A DNA stretch of 64,000 nt, taken from Bacillus bingmayongensis (GTDB lineage Bacteria > Bacillota > Bacilli > Bacillales > Bacillaceae_G). The stretch's first letter is position 1. Every line of letters begins with the position of its first letter. Both the position numbers and the translations under genes were made by a program. The notes under the pieces are model-generated. The model saw nothing but the letters and a program-made list of their open reading frames with translations. It searched no databases and was not told the origin of the DNA. The stretch covers positions 24,378 to 88,377 of the forward strand of contig NZ_JH921522.1 in assembly GCF_000299035.1 (NCBI RefSeq). The letters are read 5' to 3'. Positions 17,669 to 25,924 of the stretch are shown piece after piece.

Positions 17669-19548
17669 TATTCCATCATACTGTCTAATCTGTTATATAA
17701 TTCTACACGTAATAACTCTTTCTCTGTTTTTTCTTTATATAGCTGTTCTAGCACTTCAACATCACGTTCGTCTTCCATTGTACACTCCAGCGCATATATA
17801 TCTTCTTCTATATGCATAAGCTTATTTTCAATTCCTTCTACATCACTAGATTCCTTCTTCTTTACATTCATTACTTTTATTTTTGGAACCTCTTGCTGCT
17901 CTTGTTTCACTACTTGATTCTCTATTCTTTCTGCCCATTTCTGACGTGCCCAAGCATAGTTCCCTGCAAACTCAAACAATTTATGCTCATCAATCCAATA
18001 CGTTTTCTCAAATAACTTATTTAAAAAGTAGCGGTCATGTGAAACAGCAAGGATTGTTCCATTATATTGTTCGAGTGCTTCTTCCAACACTTCCCTCGAT
18101 TCGATATCAAGATGGTTTGTGGGCTCATCTAACACAAGGAAGTTTATATCTTGATACATAAGCTGTGCCAAACGTAATCTCATTCGTTCACCACCGCTAA
18201 GTTGATTGACCTTTTTAAAAACAGCTGGGCCATAAAATAAAAAGCGAGCTAATATGTGGCGAGCTTCTCCTTCTGTTACAGCTACATGCTCCCGGAAAGC
18301 TTCCAGTACCTTAGTTTTTATATTTCCATAAGCATGCTGTGATAAATAACCGATTTTCACACCACTACCGATTCGAATCTCGCCAGTATCTGGTTTCATT
18401 TCCTCCAATAACAATTTTAATAATGTTGTTTTCCCTGTACCGTTACGCCCAACAATAGCCGCACGCTCTTGAAAACGAACATGTAAATTCGCCCCCTGGA
18501 ATAAAGAACGCTCAGCAAAACTTTTGCCAACTTCCTTCATTACAATAACGTCTTTTCCACTTCTCTCTTGTCCTTCAAACTGAAGTCCCATCTGTTTTCT
18601 TTCTATAATTGGCTTCTTTAACTTTTCCATCCGTTCTAAAGCGCGCTCCATATTTCTAGCCCGTTTATGCAGTCCTTCATTCGGAGGATTCGCTTGATTC
18701 GCCCATTCTTTTAGGCGCTTAATTGCTTCTTTCATTTTCTTTATTTTCTTTTGCTGTTCCTGATAAGATTGGAACTCTTGCAGTAGCCTTTCCTCCTTTT
18801 CTTTCACAAATTGCGAGTAATTGGTATAGTACACGTGAAGTTCGCCATCTTCTAAATCAAAAATTTTCGTAACGACTTCATCTAGAAAATAACGATCATG
18901 TGAAATCACAATAACTGTTCCTGTATACTCTTTCAAGAATTGTTCAAGCCACTCCACTGCAAATAAATCTAAATGATTTGTTGGTTCATCTAACAGGAGT
19001 AAATCTGGTTTCTGCAATAGCATATAGGCGAGACTCACCTTTGTTTGTTCTCCTCCACTTAACTGCGTAAAAATACGTGAAAATAGCTCTGTTACTTGTA
19101 GACCATTTGCTACCTTCATGATATTCGCTTCTATTTCATAGCCGCCCAAGAACGCAAATTGTTCCTGTACTACTCCATATTTCTCCATTAATTTTTGTAA
19201 ATCAGCTGGCTCTTGTTCCTCTGCCATACGTTTCTCTAAACTACGCATTTCTATTTCCAATTCTTTCTCTTTTACAAAAGCAGAGCTTAATACATCGTAT
19301 ACAGTCGCTTCACCAGCAAACTTTGGAATTTGTGCTACATGACCAATACGTGTCCCTTTCTTCATATGAATTGCACCAGCATCTATATTCTCTATTCCTG
19401 TTAACAACTGAAAAATTGTGGTCTTCCCACTACCATTGCGGCCAACTAATCCAATGCGTTCGCCATTCTTTATTTCAAGCGATATATTTTCAAATATGAT
19501 ATTTCCACCAAAAGATTTCGTTATATTGTTTACACTACAAATTGTCAT
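17668..19548 (-). CDS. ABC-F family ATPase (ribosome-associated, possible antibiotic resistance/ribosome protection factor)
   Basis: A 626-residue soluble protein with two ATPase domains and no membrane segments, the ABC-F plan. Domain 1: Walker A GRNGSGKTT near 39, signature LSGGEQTKV near 157, Walker B LLLLDEPTNHLD. The interdomain linker (about 250-320) is charged and helical. Domain 2: GRNGTGKTTLL near 360, LSGGERMRL near 448, FLVLDEPTNHLD. A C-terminal coiled-coil extension follows. ABC-F proteins act in the ribosomal E site and either rescue stalled ribosomes or displace antibiotics. The start at 19548 follows AAAGGAG. The preceding leader peptide and attenuator favour a drug-inducible resistance type; the exact subfamily is not certain. 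Confidence 0.87.
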   Translation of the reverse strand: MTICSVNNITKSFGGNIIFENISLEIKNGERIGLVGRNGSGKTTIFQLLTGIENIDAGAIHMKKGTRIGHVAQIPKFAGEATVYDVLSSAFVKEKELEIEMRSLEKRMAEEQEPADLQKLMEKYGVVQEQFAFLGGYEIEANIMKVANGLQVTELFSRIFTQLSGGEQTKVSLAYMLLQKPDLLLLDEPTNHLDLFAVEWLEQFLKEYTGTVIVISHDRYFLDEVVTKIFDLEDGELHVYYTNYSQFVKEKEERLLQEFQSYQEQQKKIKKMKEAIKRLKEWANQANPPNEGLHKRARNMERALERMEKLKKPIIERKQMGLQFEGQERSGKDVIVMKEVGKSFAERSLFQGANLHVRFQERAAIVGRNGTGKTTLLKLLLEEMKPDTGEIRIGSGVKIGYLSQHAYGNIKTKVLEAFREHVAVTEGEARHILARFLFYGPAVFKKVNQLSGGERMRLRLAQLMYQDINFLVLDEPTNHLDIESREVLEEALEQYNGTILAVSHDRYFLNKLFEKTYWIDEHKLFEFAGNYAWARQKWAERIENQVVKQEQQEVPKIKVMNVKKKESSDVEGIENKLMHIEEDIYALECTMEDERDVEVLEQLYKEKTEKELLRVELYNRLDSMME

Positions 19549-19660
19549 TTTCCGTACTCCTTTCAACGTAAAAAACCATGGGGAAAGAAACTTTCCCCAT
19601 GGTTTTTGGCATAGAAAAAGGAAGCTAAATAGCTCCCTTTTCACACGTCTTATAAAAATG
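19549..19660 (-). promoter_or_regulatory. Attenuator leader of the ABC-F gene (two hairpins)
   Basis: Reading the minus strand, the leader peptide stop is followed by a hairpin AGGGAGCTA/TAGCTTCCT with a T run (about 19645-19617). Then comes a perfect 16-bp stem AAACCATGGGGAAAG/CTTTCCCCATGGTTT ending in six T (19607-19570). The second hairpin ends about 22 nt before the ABC-F start and only a few bases before its ribosome binding site. Terminators placed there imply conditional expression. Confidence 0.75.
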
Positions 19661-19673
19661 GGTGAAGAGATTT

Positions 19674-19808
19674 CTATCGTTCAATAGCTACTATGCAATT
19701 GCTAAAAAAGGGCATACGTATCCCGTTGGCAACCACATCATGAAAAATCGCACGACAAAAATAGAGGAAATCTAAAAATTTTGTGCGCACAGCTAAAGAA
19801 CATTTCAT
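19674..19808 (-). CDS. Leader peptide (44 aa) upstream of the ABC-F gene
   Basis: An ATG at 19808 with AAAGGAGTG upstream opens a 44-codon frame. It begins MKCSLAVRTKF, is rich in phenylalanine, cysteine and arginine, and ends IVAIER. It stops 125 nt before the ABC-F gene, just ahead of two terminator-like hairpins. A -10 box TATAAT (19856-19851) lies upstream. This is the arrangement of translation-attenuated ABC-F and Erm resistance genes, where a drug-stalled ribosome on the leader changes the downstream RNA fold. I infer that role. Confidence 0.65.
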   Translation of the reverse strand: MKCSLAVRTKFLDFLYFCRAIFHDVVANGIRMPFFSNCIVAIER

Positions 19809-19937
19809 CTCATTCACTCCTTTCGTACGAAATTTGATACTTACTTCTTTATTATACTTCCCCATTTAATGTTTGAATAGTCATTTTTCTGAAAATAATG
19901 AAGATAGACTAAACATTTCAACAAATTACATCCAATC

Positions 19938-20001
19938 TTACAAAACTGTTATGTTCACGTAATGGAAAGCGATAGTACGAAATGAAGCCTCCTTATACAA
20001 T
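19938..20001 (+). promoter_or_regulatory. Shared regulator-type promoter H (TTACA-N4-TGTTA ... CGATAG ... TACAAT)
   Basis: TTACAAAACTGTTA starts at 19938; GTAAT and CGATAG follow at offsets 21 and 32; the -10 TACAAT begins at 19996, exactly 58 bp from the first T. The same offsets recur at seven other loci in the window. It drives the three tiny genes at 20042-20353. Confidence 0.7.
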
Positions 20002-20041
20002 AAAGATGTAAACAAGAGATAAACAAAAGGAGAAAATAATC

Positions 20042-20122
20042 ATGATGAAAGAAATCGTAAAAGCAATCTTCGAAGTGTTAGTAAACGGACAAGCAGTTGT
20101 AAAAGAACTAAACCAACTATAA
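20042..20122 (+). CDS. 26-aa peptide, DAKAV-type family (member 1)
   Basis: An ATG-ATG start behind AAAGGAG opens a 26-codon frame: MMKEIVKAIFEVLVNGQ then AVVKELNQL. It is an amphipathic helix without a signal peptide. It aligns with the next ORF and with the peptides at 39377, 40486 and 43050 through the pattern V-x(3)-L-x-x-L-x-[DN]-x-[KQ]-A-V-x(3)-L-N. Function unknown. It is the first gene of a three-gene operon under the shared 58-bp promoter architecture. Confidence 0.7.
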   Translation: MMKEIVKAIFEVLVNGQAVVKELNQL

Positions 20123-20136
20123 AAGGAGGAATAAAA

Positions 20137-20214
20137 ATGATGAACATGGTAAAAATGATTCTCCACGCTTTAATTGATGCAAAAGCAGTTAGCCAAGAAT
20201 TAAATGAACAATAA
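20137..20214 (+). CDS. 25-aa peptide, DAKAV-type family (member 2)
   Basis: An AAAGGAGGA box and ATG-ATG start, 14 nt after the preceding stop. The peptide begins MMNMVKMILHALIDAKAV and ends SQELNEQ. It is closer than its upstream neighbour to the 33-aa peptides near 39-43 kb (ALVDAKAVATTLN). Conservation of ribosome binding site, double ATG and LI/VDAKAV core across loci argues that it is translated. Function unknown. Confidence 0.72.
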   Translation: MMNMVKMILHALIDAKAVSQELNEQ

Positions 20215-20230
20215 AAAGGGGAAAACGAAT

Positions 20231-20353
20231 ATGAAGAAAGCCATTTTTACAATTGTAGGTACAATCTTTGCCTTACACACACTAAAAAATAGAAAAAAGA
20301 AACAGAATGAAAATACTCTATATTATCCATATACATTATTACAGAAAAAATAA
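20231..20353 (+). CDS. 40-aa small membrane peptide
   Basis: ATG at 20231 follows AAAGGGG. The N-terminal half (KKAIFTIVGTIFALHTL) is a single hydrophobic helix; the C-terminal half is basic and polar (KNRKKKQNEN...YYPYTLLQKK). It is the third gene of the tiny-peptide operon and ends in the arm of a terminator. No family is recognised. Confidence 0.65.
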   Translation: MKKAIFTIVGTIFALHTLKNRKKKQNENTLYYPYTLLQKK

Positions 20354-20401
20354 AAGACAAGATACCCATGTGCAATTAGGATATCTTGTCTTTTGTTTTT
20401 T
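20352..20401. terminator. Terminator of the tiny-peptide operon
   Basis: AAAAGACAAGATA pairs with TATCTTGTCTTTT around an 18-nt loop, followed by a T-rich tail. Confidence 0.8.
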
Positions 20402-20513
20402 CTATTAAAAATTGTTGTTCCTTCTCCTCTTCTCACTACAAAGGATTTCCCTTTCCTTTTCACGAATATAGTAGACGGGAATTTTACATATATTTTCAAA
20501 GGGGCATATACGA

Positions 20514-21284
20514 ATGGATACACAACAACTTTATTTTTTAAATGATATTGGAAAACAAAAACCAGAAAGTATTCGCAATAAAAGCACCGCTTGTCCTTTT
20601 TGCGATACAGAAAACCTCACTGATATTTTAGAAACCGAAAATTCTATCATCTGGTTAAAAAATAAATTTCCAACATTGAAAGATACGTTCCAAACAGTTC
20701 TTATCGAAACGGATAATTGTGATGATCATATCGCAACCTATACACAAGAACATATGCAAAAATTAATTCGTTTCTCAATTAAACATTGGCTCGCTTTAGA
20801 AAAGAGCAATGAATTTACTTCCGTTATTTTATATAAAAATCACGGTCCATTTTCAGGGGGAAGTTTGCACCATGCGCATATGCAAATTATCGGAATGAAG
20901 TATGTAGACTGCCTGGAAAACATAGCACCTAAAAACTTTCAAGGCGTAATCGTAAAAAAAGACGAACAGATTGAACTTAATATTTCTACACGACCAATTA
21001 TCGGCTTCACCGAGTTTAATATTGTCATTGAAGACATGAAATCGATCGATATGATGGCACACTATATTCAGCAAACTGTGCGTTACATACTAACAGATTT
21101 TCATAAAGGATGTAGCAGCTATAATTTATTCTTCTATCATCTCCATGAAAAAATAGTCTGTAAAGTTGTTCCTCGTTTTGTTGTTTCACCATTATATGTC
21201 GGGTATAAAATCCCTCAAGTTTCTACAAAGCTAGAAGATGTGAAGCAACAACTCGCACGATATTTTACGAGAAAAGGTGAGTAA
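20514..21284 (+). CDS. DUF4931 / galactose-1-phosphate uridylyltransferase-like protein
   Basis: A 256-residue cytoplasmic protein. The N-terminal zinc-knuckle-like pair CPFC lies near residue 28. A HIT-superfamily segment GGSLHHAHMQIIG near 118-130 has the HxHxQ arrangement of GalT-type nucleotidyltransferases. The C terminus has a second histidine cluster and a basic tail. The GGGGC box is 8-9 nt from the ATG. The family is widespread in Bacillus, and its substrate is not known to me. The next gene follows at 2 nt and is probably translated by coupling. Confidence 0.78.
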   Translation: MDTQQLYFLNDIGKQKPESIRNKSTACPFCDTENLTDILETENSIIWLKNKFPTLKDTFQTVLIETDNCDDHIATYTQEHMQKLIRFSIKHWLALEKSNEFTSVILYKNHGPFSGGSLHHAHMQIIGMKYVDCLENIAPKNFQGVIVKKDEQIELNISTRPIIGFTEFNIVIEDMKSIDMMAHYIQQTVRYILTDFHKGCSSYNLFFYHLHEKIVCKVVPRFVVSPLYVGYKIPQVSTKLEDVKQQLARYFTRKGE

Positions 21285-21286
21285 AA

Positions 21287-21787
21287 ATAAATTATATAGC
21301 TCGAAAAGCTACTATAAATGATATAGAGTCATTAATTGATTTGCGCGTTTCCTTACTTAAAGAAGTAGATGGGCTGCATTCATATGAAGAGGAAGGTTCT
21401 TTCAGGCGCGCTACAGAACAATATTTACAAGTTGAAATACAAACAGGAAATTTTATCGCTTATATAGCTACCGTCAATGAAAAAGTTGTTAGTATAAGTG
21501 GAGTAACTTTCTTTCATCGACCACCTTATATAGAAAATTTAGAAGGCAAGGAAGCCTACATTTTGAACATGTATACTCTGCCGAAGTACCGTGGACATGG
21601 TATAGCCAAAAAATTACTAGAATACCGCTTAGAGGAATGTAAAGAAAACGGCGTAAAACGAATATGGCTTCATTCGTCTAAAGATGGTGAACCGCTATAC
21701 AAAAAAATAGGCTTTACTAATAAACAAAATGAAATGGAGCTTTTTCTGTTAGAAAAACAGAGTAGGTTCTTAGCACCTACTCTTTGA
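21287..21787 (+). CDS. GNAT-family N-acetyltransferase (start codon appears to be ATA)
   Basis: Homology to GNAT proteins begins at NYIARKATINDIESLIDLR, immediately after codon ATA at 21287. A GGTGAG box sits 5 nt upstream. No ATG, GTG or TTG occurs in frame between the stop at 21278-21280 and TTG 21341, which would remove the first conserved strand. The acetyl-CoA binding motif YRGHGIAKKLLE is near residue 103 and the C-terminal PLYKKIGF segment is present. The full reading is 166 residues. I infer that an ATG start mutated to ATA, leaving weak or downstream initiation. The gene overlaps the convergent transglycosylase gene by 11 nt. Confidence 0.7.
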   Translation: MNYIARKATINDIESLIDLRVSLLKEVDGLHSYEEEGSFRRATEQYLQVEIQTGNFIAYIATVNEKVVSISGVTFFHRPPYIENLEGKEAYILNMYTLPKYRGHGIAKKLLEYRLEECKENGVKRIWLHSSKDGEPLYKKIGFTNKQNEMELFLLEKQSRFLAPTL

Positions 21788-22310
21788 TTACCCCTTTATT
21801 TCGATAGTACACGTCCTCTAGCCCAACGTTATACTTCATATTTTGATCTGTCCACTCAGTTCCTAGATTGCCAGGCCACCCGGACGTATTTGCTATATAT
21901 TTTAGTAATGCTAAATCTGTTAAACCCTTTTGCACACCTCTTTTATACCCTTTCATTAAATGAGGCATGGCAATTTGGGCATTTGTCCGCGGGTCTTTCA
22001 ATTGCTCGTCCGTTAGGTGATCAGGAGCAAGTCCCCCGCCTCGATGTAACTGAAATAATCCAAAAGAAGTGCCATTGTCTCCAACACTTCGCGGGTTCAA
22101 ACGACTTTCATGCTCGGCAATTGTAAGAGGTATCCATTCTGGGAGATTTACTTTCTTTGCTTCTTCAATAATAATTTGTTTCATTTGTTTTGCTTCCTCT
22201 GAATCAACGTAACTTGTTTGATTCGTCAATCTTTCCATTCCTTCAGATTCTCCTTGGAAATATAAATACATCCCAAGAACAACTAAAAATCCTACAAAGA
22301 ATTTTTTCAC
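21777..22310 (-). CDS. Lytic transglycosylase-like protein (SLT domain)
   Basis: A 177-residue secreted or membrane-anchored protein. Residues 2-18 form an uncleaved signal/anchor, and an SLT fold follows. The catalytic glutamate lies in IAEHESRLNPRSVGDNGTSFGLFQLH near residues 65-90. Such enzymes cleave the peptidoglycan MurNAc-GlcNAc bond with 1,6-anhydro product. The start is GTG at 22310 behind GAGGTAGAGGT. The 292-nt region upstream (22311-22602) holds only promoter-like AT-rich sequence. Confidence 0.83.
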   Translation of the reverse strand: MKKFFVGFLVVLGMYLYFQGESEGMERLTNQTSYVDSEEAKQMKQIIIEEAKKVNLPEWIPLTIAEHESRLNPRSVGDNGTSFGLFQLHRGGGLAPDHLTDEQLKDPRTNAQIAMPHLMKGYKRGVQKGLTDLALLKYIANTSGWPGNLGTEWTDQNMKYNVGLEDVYYRNKGVIKE

Positions 22311-22602
22311 TACCTCTACCTCTTTCTATGCTGAAATTTGTCCCCTTTCAGCCCTTCCTTTACAATTACCTGCAATCTATCATCCTATTACTCTTAAATC
22401 ATATCAAACAAGCATTCATCTTAACATCATGCTTTAGACCGATTTTATGAACAATGCATAATAAAATAGTAAGAAAAATGTAGCATTCTTTCTCTATTAT
22501 ATATATGTAATTTTTACCATAACCCATTTTACATGGATTCCACCTTTTTATTTGTATATAATTGTAAATTGAATTCTACAAAAAGAACAGGAGACTGCCT
22601 AC

Positions 22603-24255
22603 ATGAAAGGAAAGTTATTACTCTTTCTCACCATTTTACTACTCATTCCTATCCATACTTCTGCTCAAACAACGAAAAAGCCAAAAGTACTGATTTTGCA
22701 TAGCACAGAAAACGGACAAGTTACAAATGATATACAAATTTTAAATAATTTACTCGGACATTTTACAAGTGATATAACACTAAAAAATGCAGCACAGCCA
22801 AACGAACTTCCTACACAATCATCTTATACACATGTCATTTACATAGGAGAGAAAAAAGAGCACTTTTCTGATGAAACAAAACAATTTTTAGAAAGTTTTT
22901 CAGGCCCCTTATTATTTCTCGGGGAAAATATAGAACAATTACCAAATCGTTTTTCCTTTATTACGCTTAAAGAAGAACAAGTGCGAGTTCATACTTTACA
23001 ATATCCAACACATCATCTCAAAAACAACTTGCACGAAGATCGTTTGATTCAACAATTTGATACAGCTGGGGAATCTCCTCTTGCATATGCAATTGGTTCA
23101 AACGGTACATATCCCTTTATCGTGAAACAAAATCAATCCTATTACGTAGCGACATCACAGCTGTTTAATTGGACATCTCATTACGTTGGTGAAATGCTCT
23201 TTTCTTACTTCCAACAAAAACCGGAAACAAATAAACATCGTGCCTATTTACGCTTAGAAGATATACACCCAACAGCCGATACGAAGCAATTACAGAAAAT
23301 CGCTGAACTATTAAAAGAAAAGAATATACCTTATATGATTGCTGTCATCCCAGTGTATAAAGATCCAAGTACAGGAAAGACAATACACTTACAAGATAAA
23401 CCTGAGTTAATAGATGTATTACGTTTTATGCAAGATAACGGCGGCTCCATCGTTATGCATGGCTATACCCACCAATTTTATGATAGTGAAACAGGAGAAG
23501 GATTTGAATTTTGGGATGTAAAAACTGATCAACCGATCCGCCATCCTAATCATGAACAACCAAAAGCGAGACAGGATTTCGAGTCAGATACTGCTTATAA
23601 GGAATACGTGGAAAATGGTAAAAAATTTGAAGAAACGTATATAACAGAACATATTGAAAAAGGAATTGAAGAACTCGTAGCAGCTAAATTATACCCGCTC
23701 GCTTTTGAAGCACCGCACTATGCAATTTCACAAAAAGGGTATGAGATATTATCACGCTACTTTTCAACTTATGTAGGGCAATTACAGTTAGGTGACGCAA
23801 CATGGAAAACCATGCACGCAACAGCCTTTTCAAGTAAACCATCTTTTTTACATGGGATGAAGGTGCTCCCTGAAACAGTTGGATTTATAGAGGCAGATCA
23901 TCCTCATGCAGCTTCTAAAATGAAAGAACGTGCATTATCATTTACAAAGCTATCAGATGGCATAATCGGTTCCTTCTATCACCCATACTTAGGGATCACA
24001 CCTCTCAAACAACTATTAAGTGAATTAGAAGGCATTCCAAATATAGAATGGATTGATTTACAAAGAGAATCAAATGAAGTAAAGATGAAGGATATCCACA
24101 TTACTTCTAATAAAGATGGTATCCATATTGATAAACCTTTTTCTTTAAGTGACACGATTGAATCTCTGAAGAAGTATGGATTTTTTCTCATACTTGGAAT
24201 CGTCTTAATTGTATTTTTGTTATTAATACGGCGTGCAAAACGGCTCGAATCATAA
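22603..24255 (+). CDS. DUF2334 membrane-anchored polysaccharide deacetylase-like protein
   Basis: A 550-residue protein with a cleavable signal peptide (1-21, ending TSAQ), an extracellular domain, and one C-terminal membrane helix (about 523-543) with a basic tail. The DUF2334 core begins YLRLEDIHPTAD near 224 and includes IPYMIAVIPVY and GGSIVMHGYTHQF, the aspartate/histidine motifs of NodB-like carbohydrate esterases. EAPHYAIS and GSFYHPYLG complete the domain. It may modify a wall or matrix polysaccharide; no biosynthetic neighbours support a specific substrate. AACAGGAG precedes the ATG. Confidence 0.82.
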   Translation: MKGKLLLFLTILLLIPIHTSAQTTKKPKVLILHSTENGQVTNDIQILNNLLGHFTSDITLKNAAQPNELPTQSSYTHVIYIGEKKEHFSDETKQFLESFSGPLLFLGENIEQLPNRFSFITLKEEQVRVHTLQYPTHHLKNNLHEDRLIQQFDTAGESPLAYAIGSNGTYPFIVKQNQSYYVATSQLFNWTSHYVGEMLFSYFQQKPETNKHRAYLRLEDIHPTADTKQLQKIAELLKEKNIPYMIAVIPVYKDPSTGKTIHLQDKPELIDVLRFMQDNGGSIVMHGYTHQFYDSETGEGFEFWDVKTDQPIRHPNHEQPKARQDFESDTAYKEYVENGKKFEETYITEHIEKGIEELVAAKLYPLAFEAPHYAISQKGYEILSRYFSTYVGQLQLGDATWKTMHATAFSSKPSFLHGMKVLPETVGFIEADHPHAASKMKERALSFTKLSDGIIGSFYHPYLGITPLKQLLSELEGIPNIEWIDLQRESNEVKMKDIHITSNKDGIHIDKPFSLSDTIESLKKYGFFLILGIVLIVFLLLIRRAKRLES

Positions 24256-24292
24256 AAAAATACCAAGCACAAATTTGTGCTTGGTATTTTTT
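24254..24292. terminator. Bidirectional terminator, perfect palindrome
   Basis: AATACCAAGCACAAA/TTTGTGCTTGGTATT is a perfect 15-bp stem flanked by A7 and T6, serving two convergent genes. Confidence 0.88.
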
Positions 24293-25799
24293 ATTCCAAA
24301 TCAAAACGAGGCACTTTATCTACTACCCATTGCTTATTCTCGTAGATCAACTCTATTTCTACTTCTTTTTTCACATCTTCATAGTCATTATACGTTTCTG
24401 CCGTCGCCAATATTTTTCCATCTTTTAGCTTAGCAGAAATAATTTTGGTATATTTAGTACCTGCTCCTGATCCCAAATCTCCAACAACATAGTGCATCTT
24501 TCCACCTATTTCCTTTATGTATTCACTTTTCATATACTTCGTAATGAAATCCTTTGAGAAATAAGTAGCTAATGATGTCTCTAATGCCGTCTTCGTATTA
24601 TATGTAGGAAGTGTTAATTCCCCGTATGAAAAACGGTCTACTGGTTTCGTATTCCCTGTTGATGCTGAAACGGCAATATTAATAATCTCTTGTTGAGCGT
24701 TGACTACCTTTCGTAGCAATGCATCATCAGATAGTCGTTTATCTTGCTTTTCATTTGATTTCTTTGTATCAAGATTTAGAATTAGACCATTATCTGTATA
24801 TAAATGCATGTCACCGGCTATAAAGTATAAATAAGATTTAGATGGTTCAACCGCTCCATCATAAATTTGCTTTTCATTCCCACCATTAATCTTTCTTTTA
24901 TAAACACCGTCTTTTTTTAAGTAATAGAAGGAATCTCCTTTTATATTCATCTTTAAGGCATCTTTTATTTCTAATGTCTCTCTATTTTGTTGAACATCCA
25001 ACTCATATATACCCTTATCTCGTTTTTGATTATCTAAATTCAACGAAAAATCTACAATTGCATATAGTTTTTCCTTATTGTATGTACCACTAGATATTTC
25101 TGCAAAACTTTCCTTTGACCAAGTTTGGTCACCTTTGCTCACTTGTGTGCCACGAAATTTATTCCAGTGCACAATATTATCATCGATCGTTTCAGCCCAA
25201 CCAGATGTTTTAATCGGTGACTCTTCTTCTTGTCCTGTTTTCAAATCCAATTTCACAATCCCTACAATATCAAACCCACCATGTTCAGAATACTTTTTCG
25301 TATAGAATAACGATTGATCCTTTACGTAAACGTAATTTGTATTTGTTTTCAGCGTATCTAATTTCTTTGTAGAAATATCATATTTCATCAAAGAAGGCAT
25401 TACATTTGTATTCGTATTTTTCTCTCGATCCCAGTGGATAAAATATAAAGCCTTATCTTTTATATTTATATAAGAAGCGTTTACTCCCTTTACGACAAGC
25501 TCCGATGTTTGAAACTTATCTTTCGTACGATAAATGCCCCCTGTATTTTTATCACCATTTACCGCATAGTAGATCCAACCATCACCTTCTGCCATTTTTC
25601 CTTTATTAGAGATATTTCCGATCGCATTTCCTCTTTTCTCATTTTCTTTCATTTGTTCTTTTACTGCTGGATCAACTTCTTTTATTTCTTGTCCTATACT
25701 TGTGGTCGTCGCTTTCTTCTCTGTTTCACATCCCAATACAGAAATCACCATAGCTGCCGTCATAATAGCAACAGCCATTTTTTTATATACTCTCCCCAC
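24291..25799 (-). CDS. Lipoprotein with DUF5050-like beta-propeller region
   Basis: A 502-residue putative lipoprotein: basic N terminus, hydrophobic stretch and lipobox VLGCE with cysteine near residue 24. Repeated W/YIYY and K-LYFIHW type strands between about 70 and 330 (for example GDGWIYYAVNGDKNTGGIYR) resemble the DUF5050 propeller. The C-terminal 150 residues form a second globular domain. GTG at 25799 follows GGGGAAAAAGA; an ATG seven codons later is also possible. Function unknown, exposed on the outer face of the membrane. Confidence 0.72.
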   Translation of the reverse strand: MGRVYKKMAVAIMTAAMVISVLGCETEKKATTTSIGQEIKEVDPAVKEQMKENEKRGNAIGNISNKGKMAEGDGWIYYAVNGDKNTGGIYRTKDKFQTSELVVKGVNASYINIKDKALYFIHWDREKNTNTNVMPSLMKYDISTKKLDTLKTNTNYVYVKDQSLFYTKKYSEHGGFDIVGIVKLDLKTGQEEESPIKTSGWAETIDDNIVHWNKFRGTQVSKGDQTWSKESFAEISSGTYNKEKLYAIVDFSLNLDNQKRDKGIYELDVQQNRETLEIKDALKMNIKGDSFYYLKKDGVYKRKINGGNEKQIYDGAVEPSKSYLYFIAGDMHLYTDNGLILNLDTKKSNEKQDKRLSDDALLRKVVNAQQEIINIAVSASTGNTKPVDRFSYGELTLPTYNTKTALETSLATYFSKDFITKYMKSEYIKEIGGKMHYVVGDLGSGAGTKYTKIISAKLKDGKILATAETYNDYEDVKKEVEIELIYENKQWVVDKVPRFDLE

Positions 25800-25883
25800 T
25801 CTTTTTCCCCATCTCCTTTTATTAAAACCTCGATGTATATTATAAATTATAGAAAATAATAGAAATAATATCCATATACTTCA

Positions 25884-25924
25884 AATAAAAAAGGATAGAG
25901 GCTTTTCTTTACCTCTACCTTTTC
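25884..25924 (-). terminator. Terminator of the TatD-like gene
   Basis: AAAGGATAGAGG and CCTCTACCTTT form a stem. On the minus strand it is followed by TTTTTTA. The 5' arm overlaps the last codons of the TatD gene. Confidence 0.75.
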
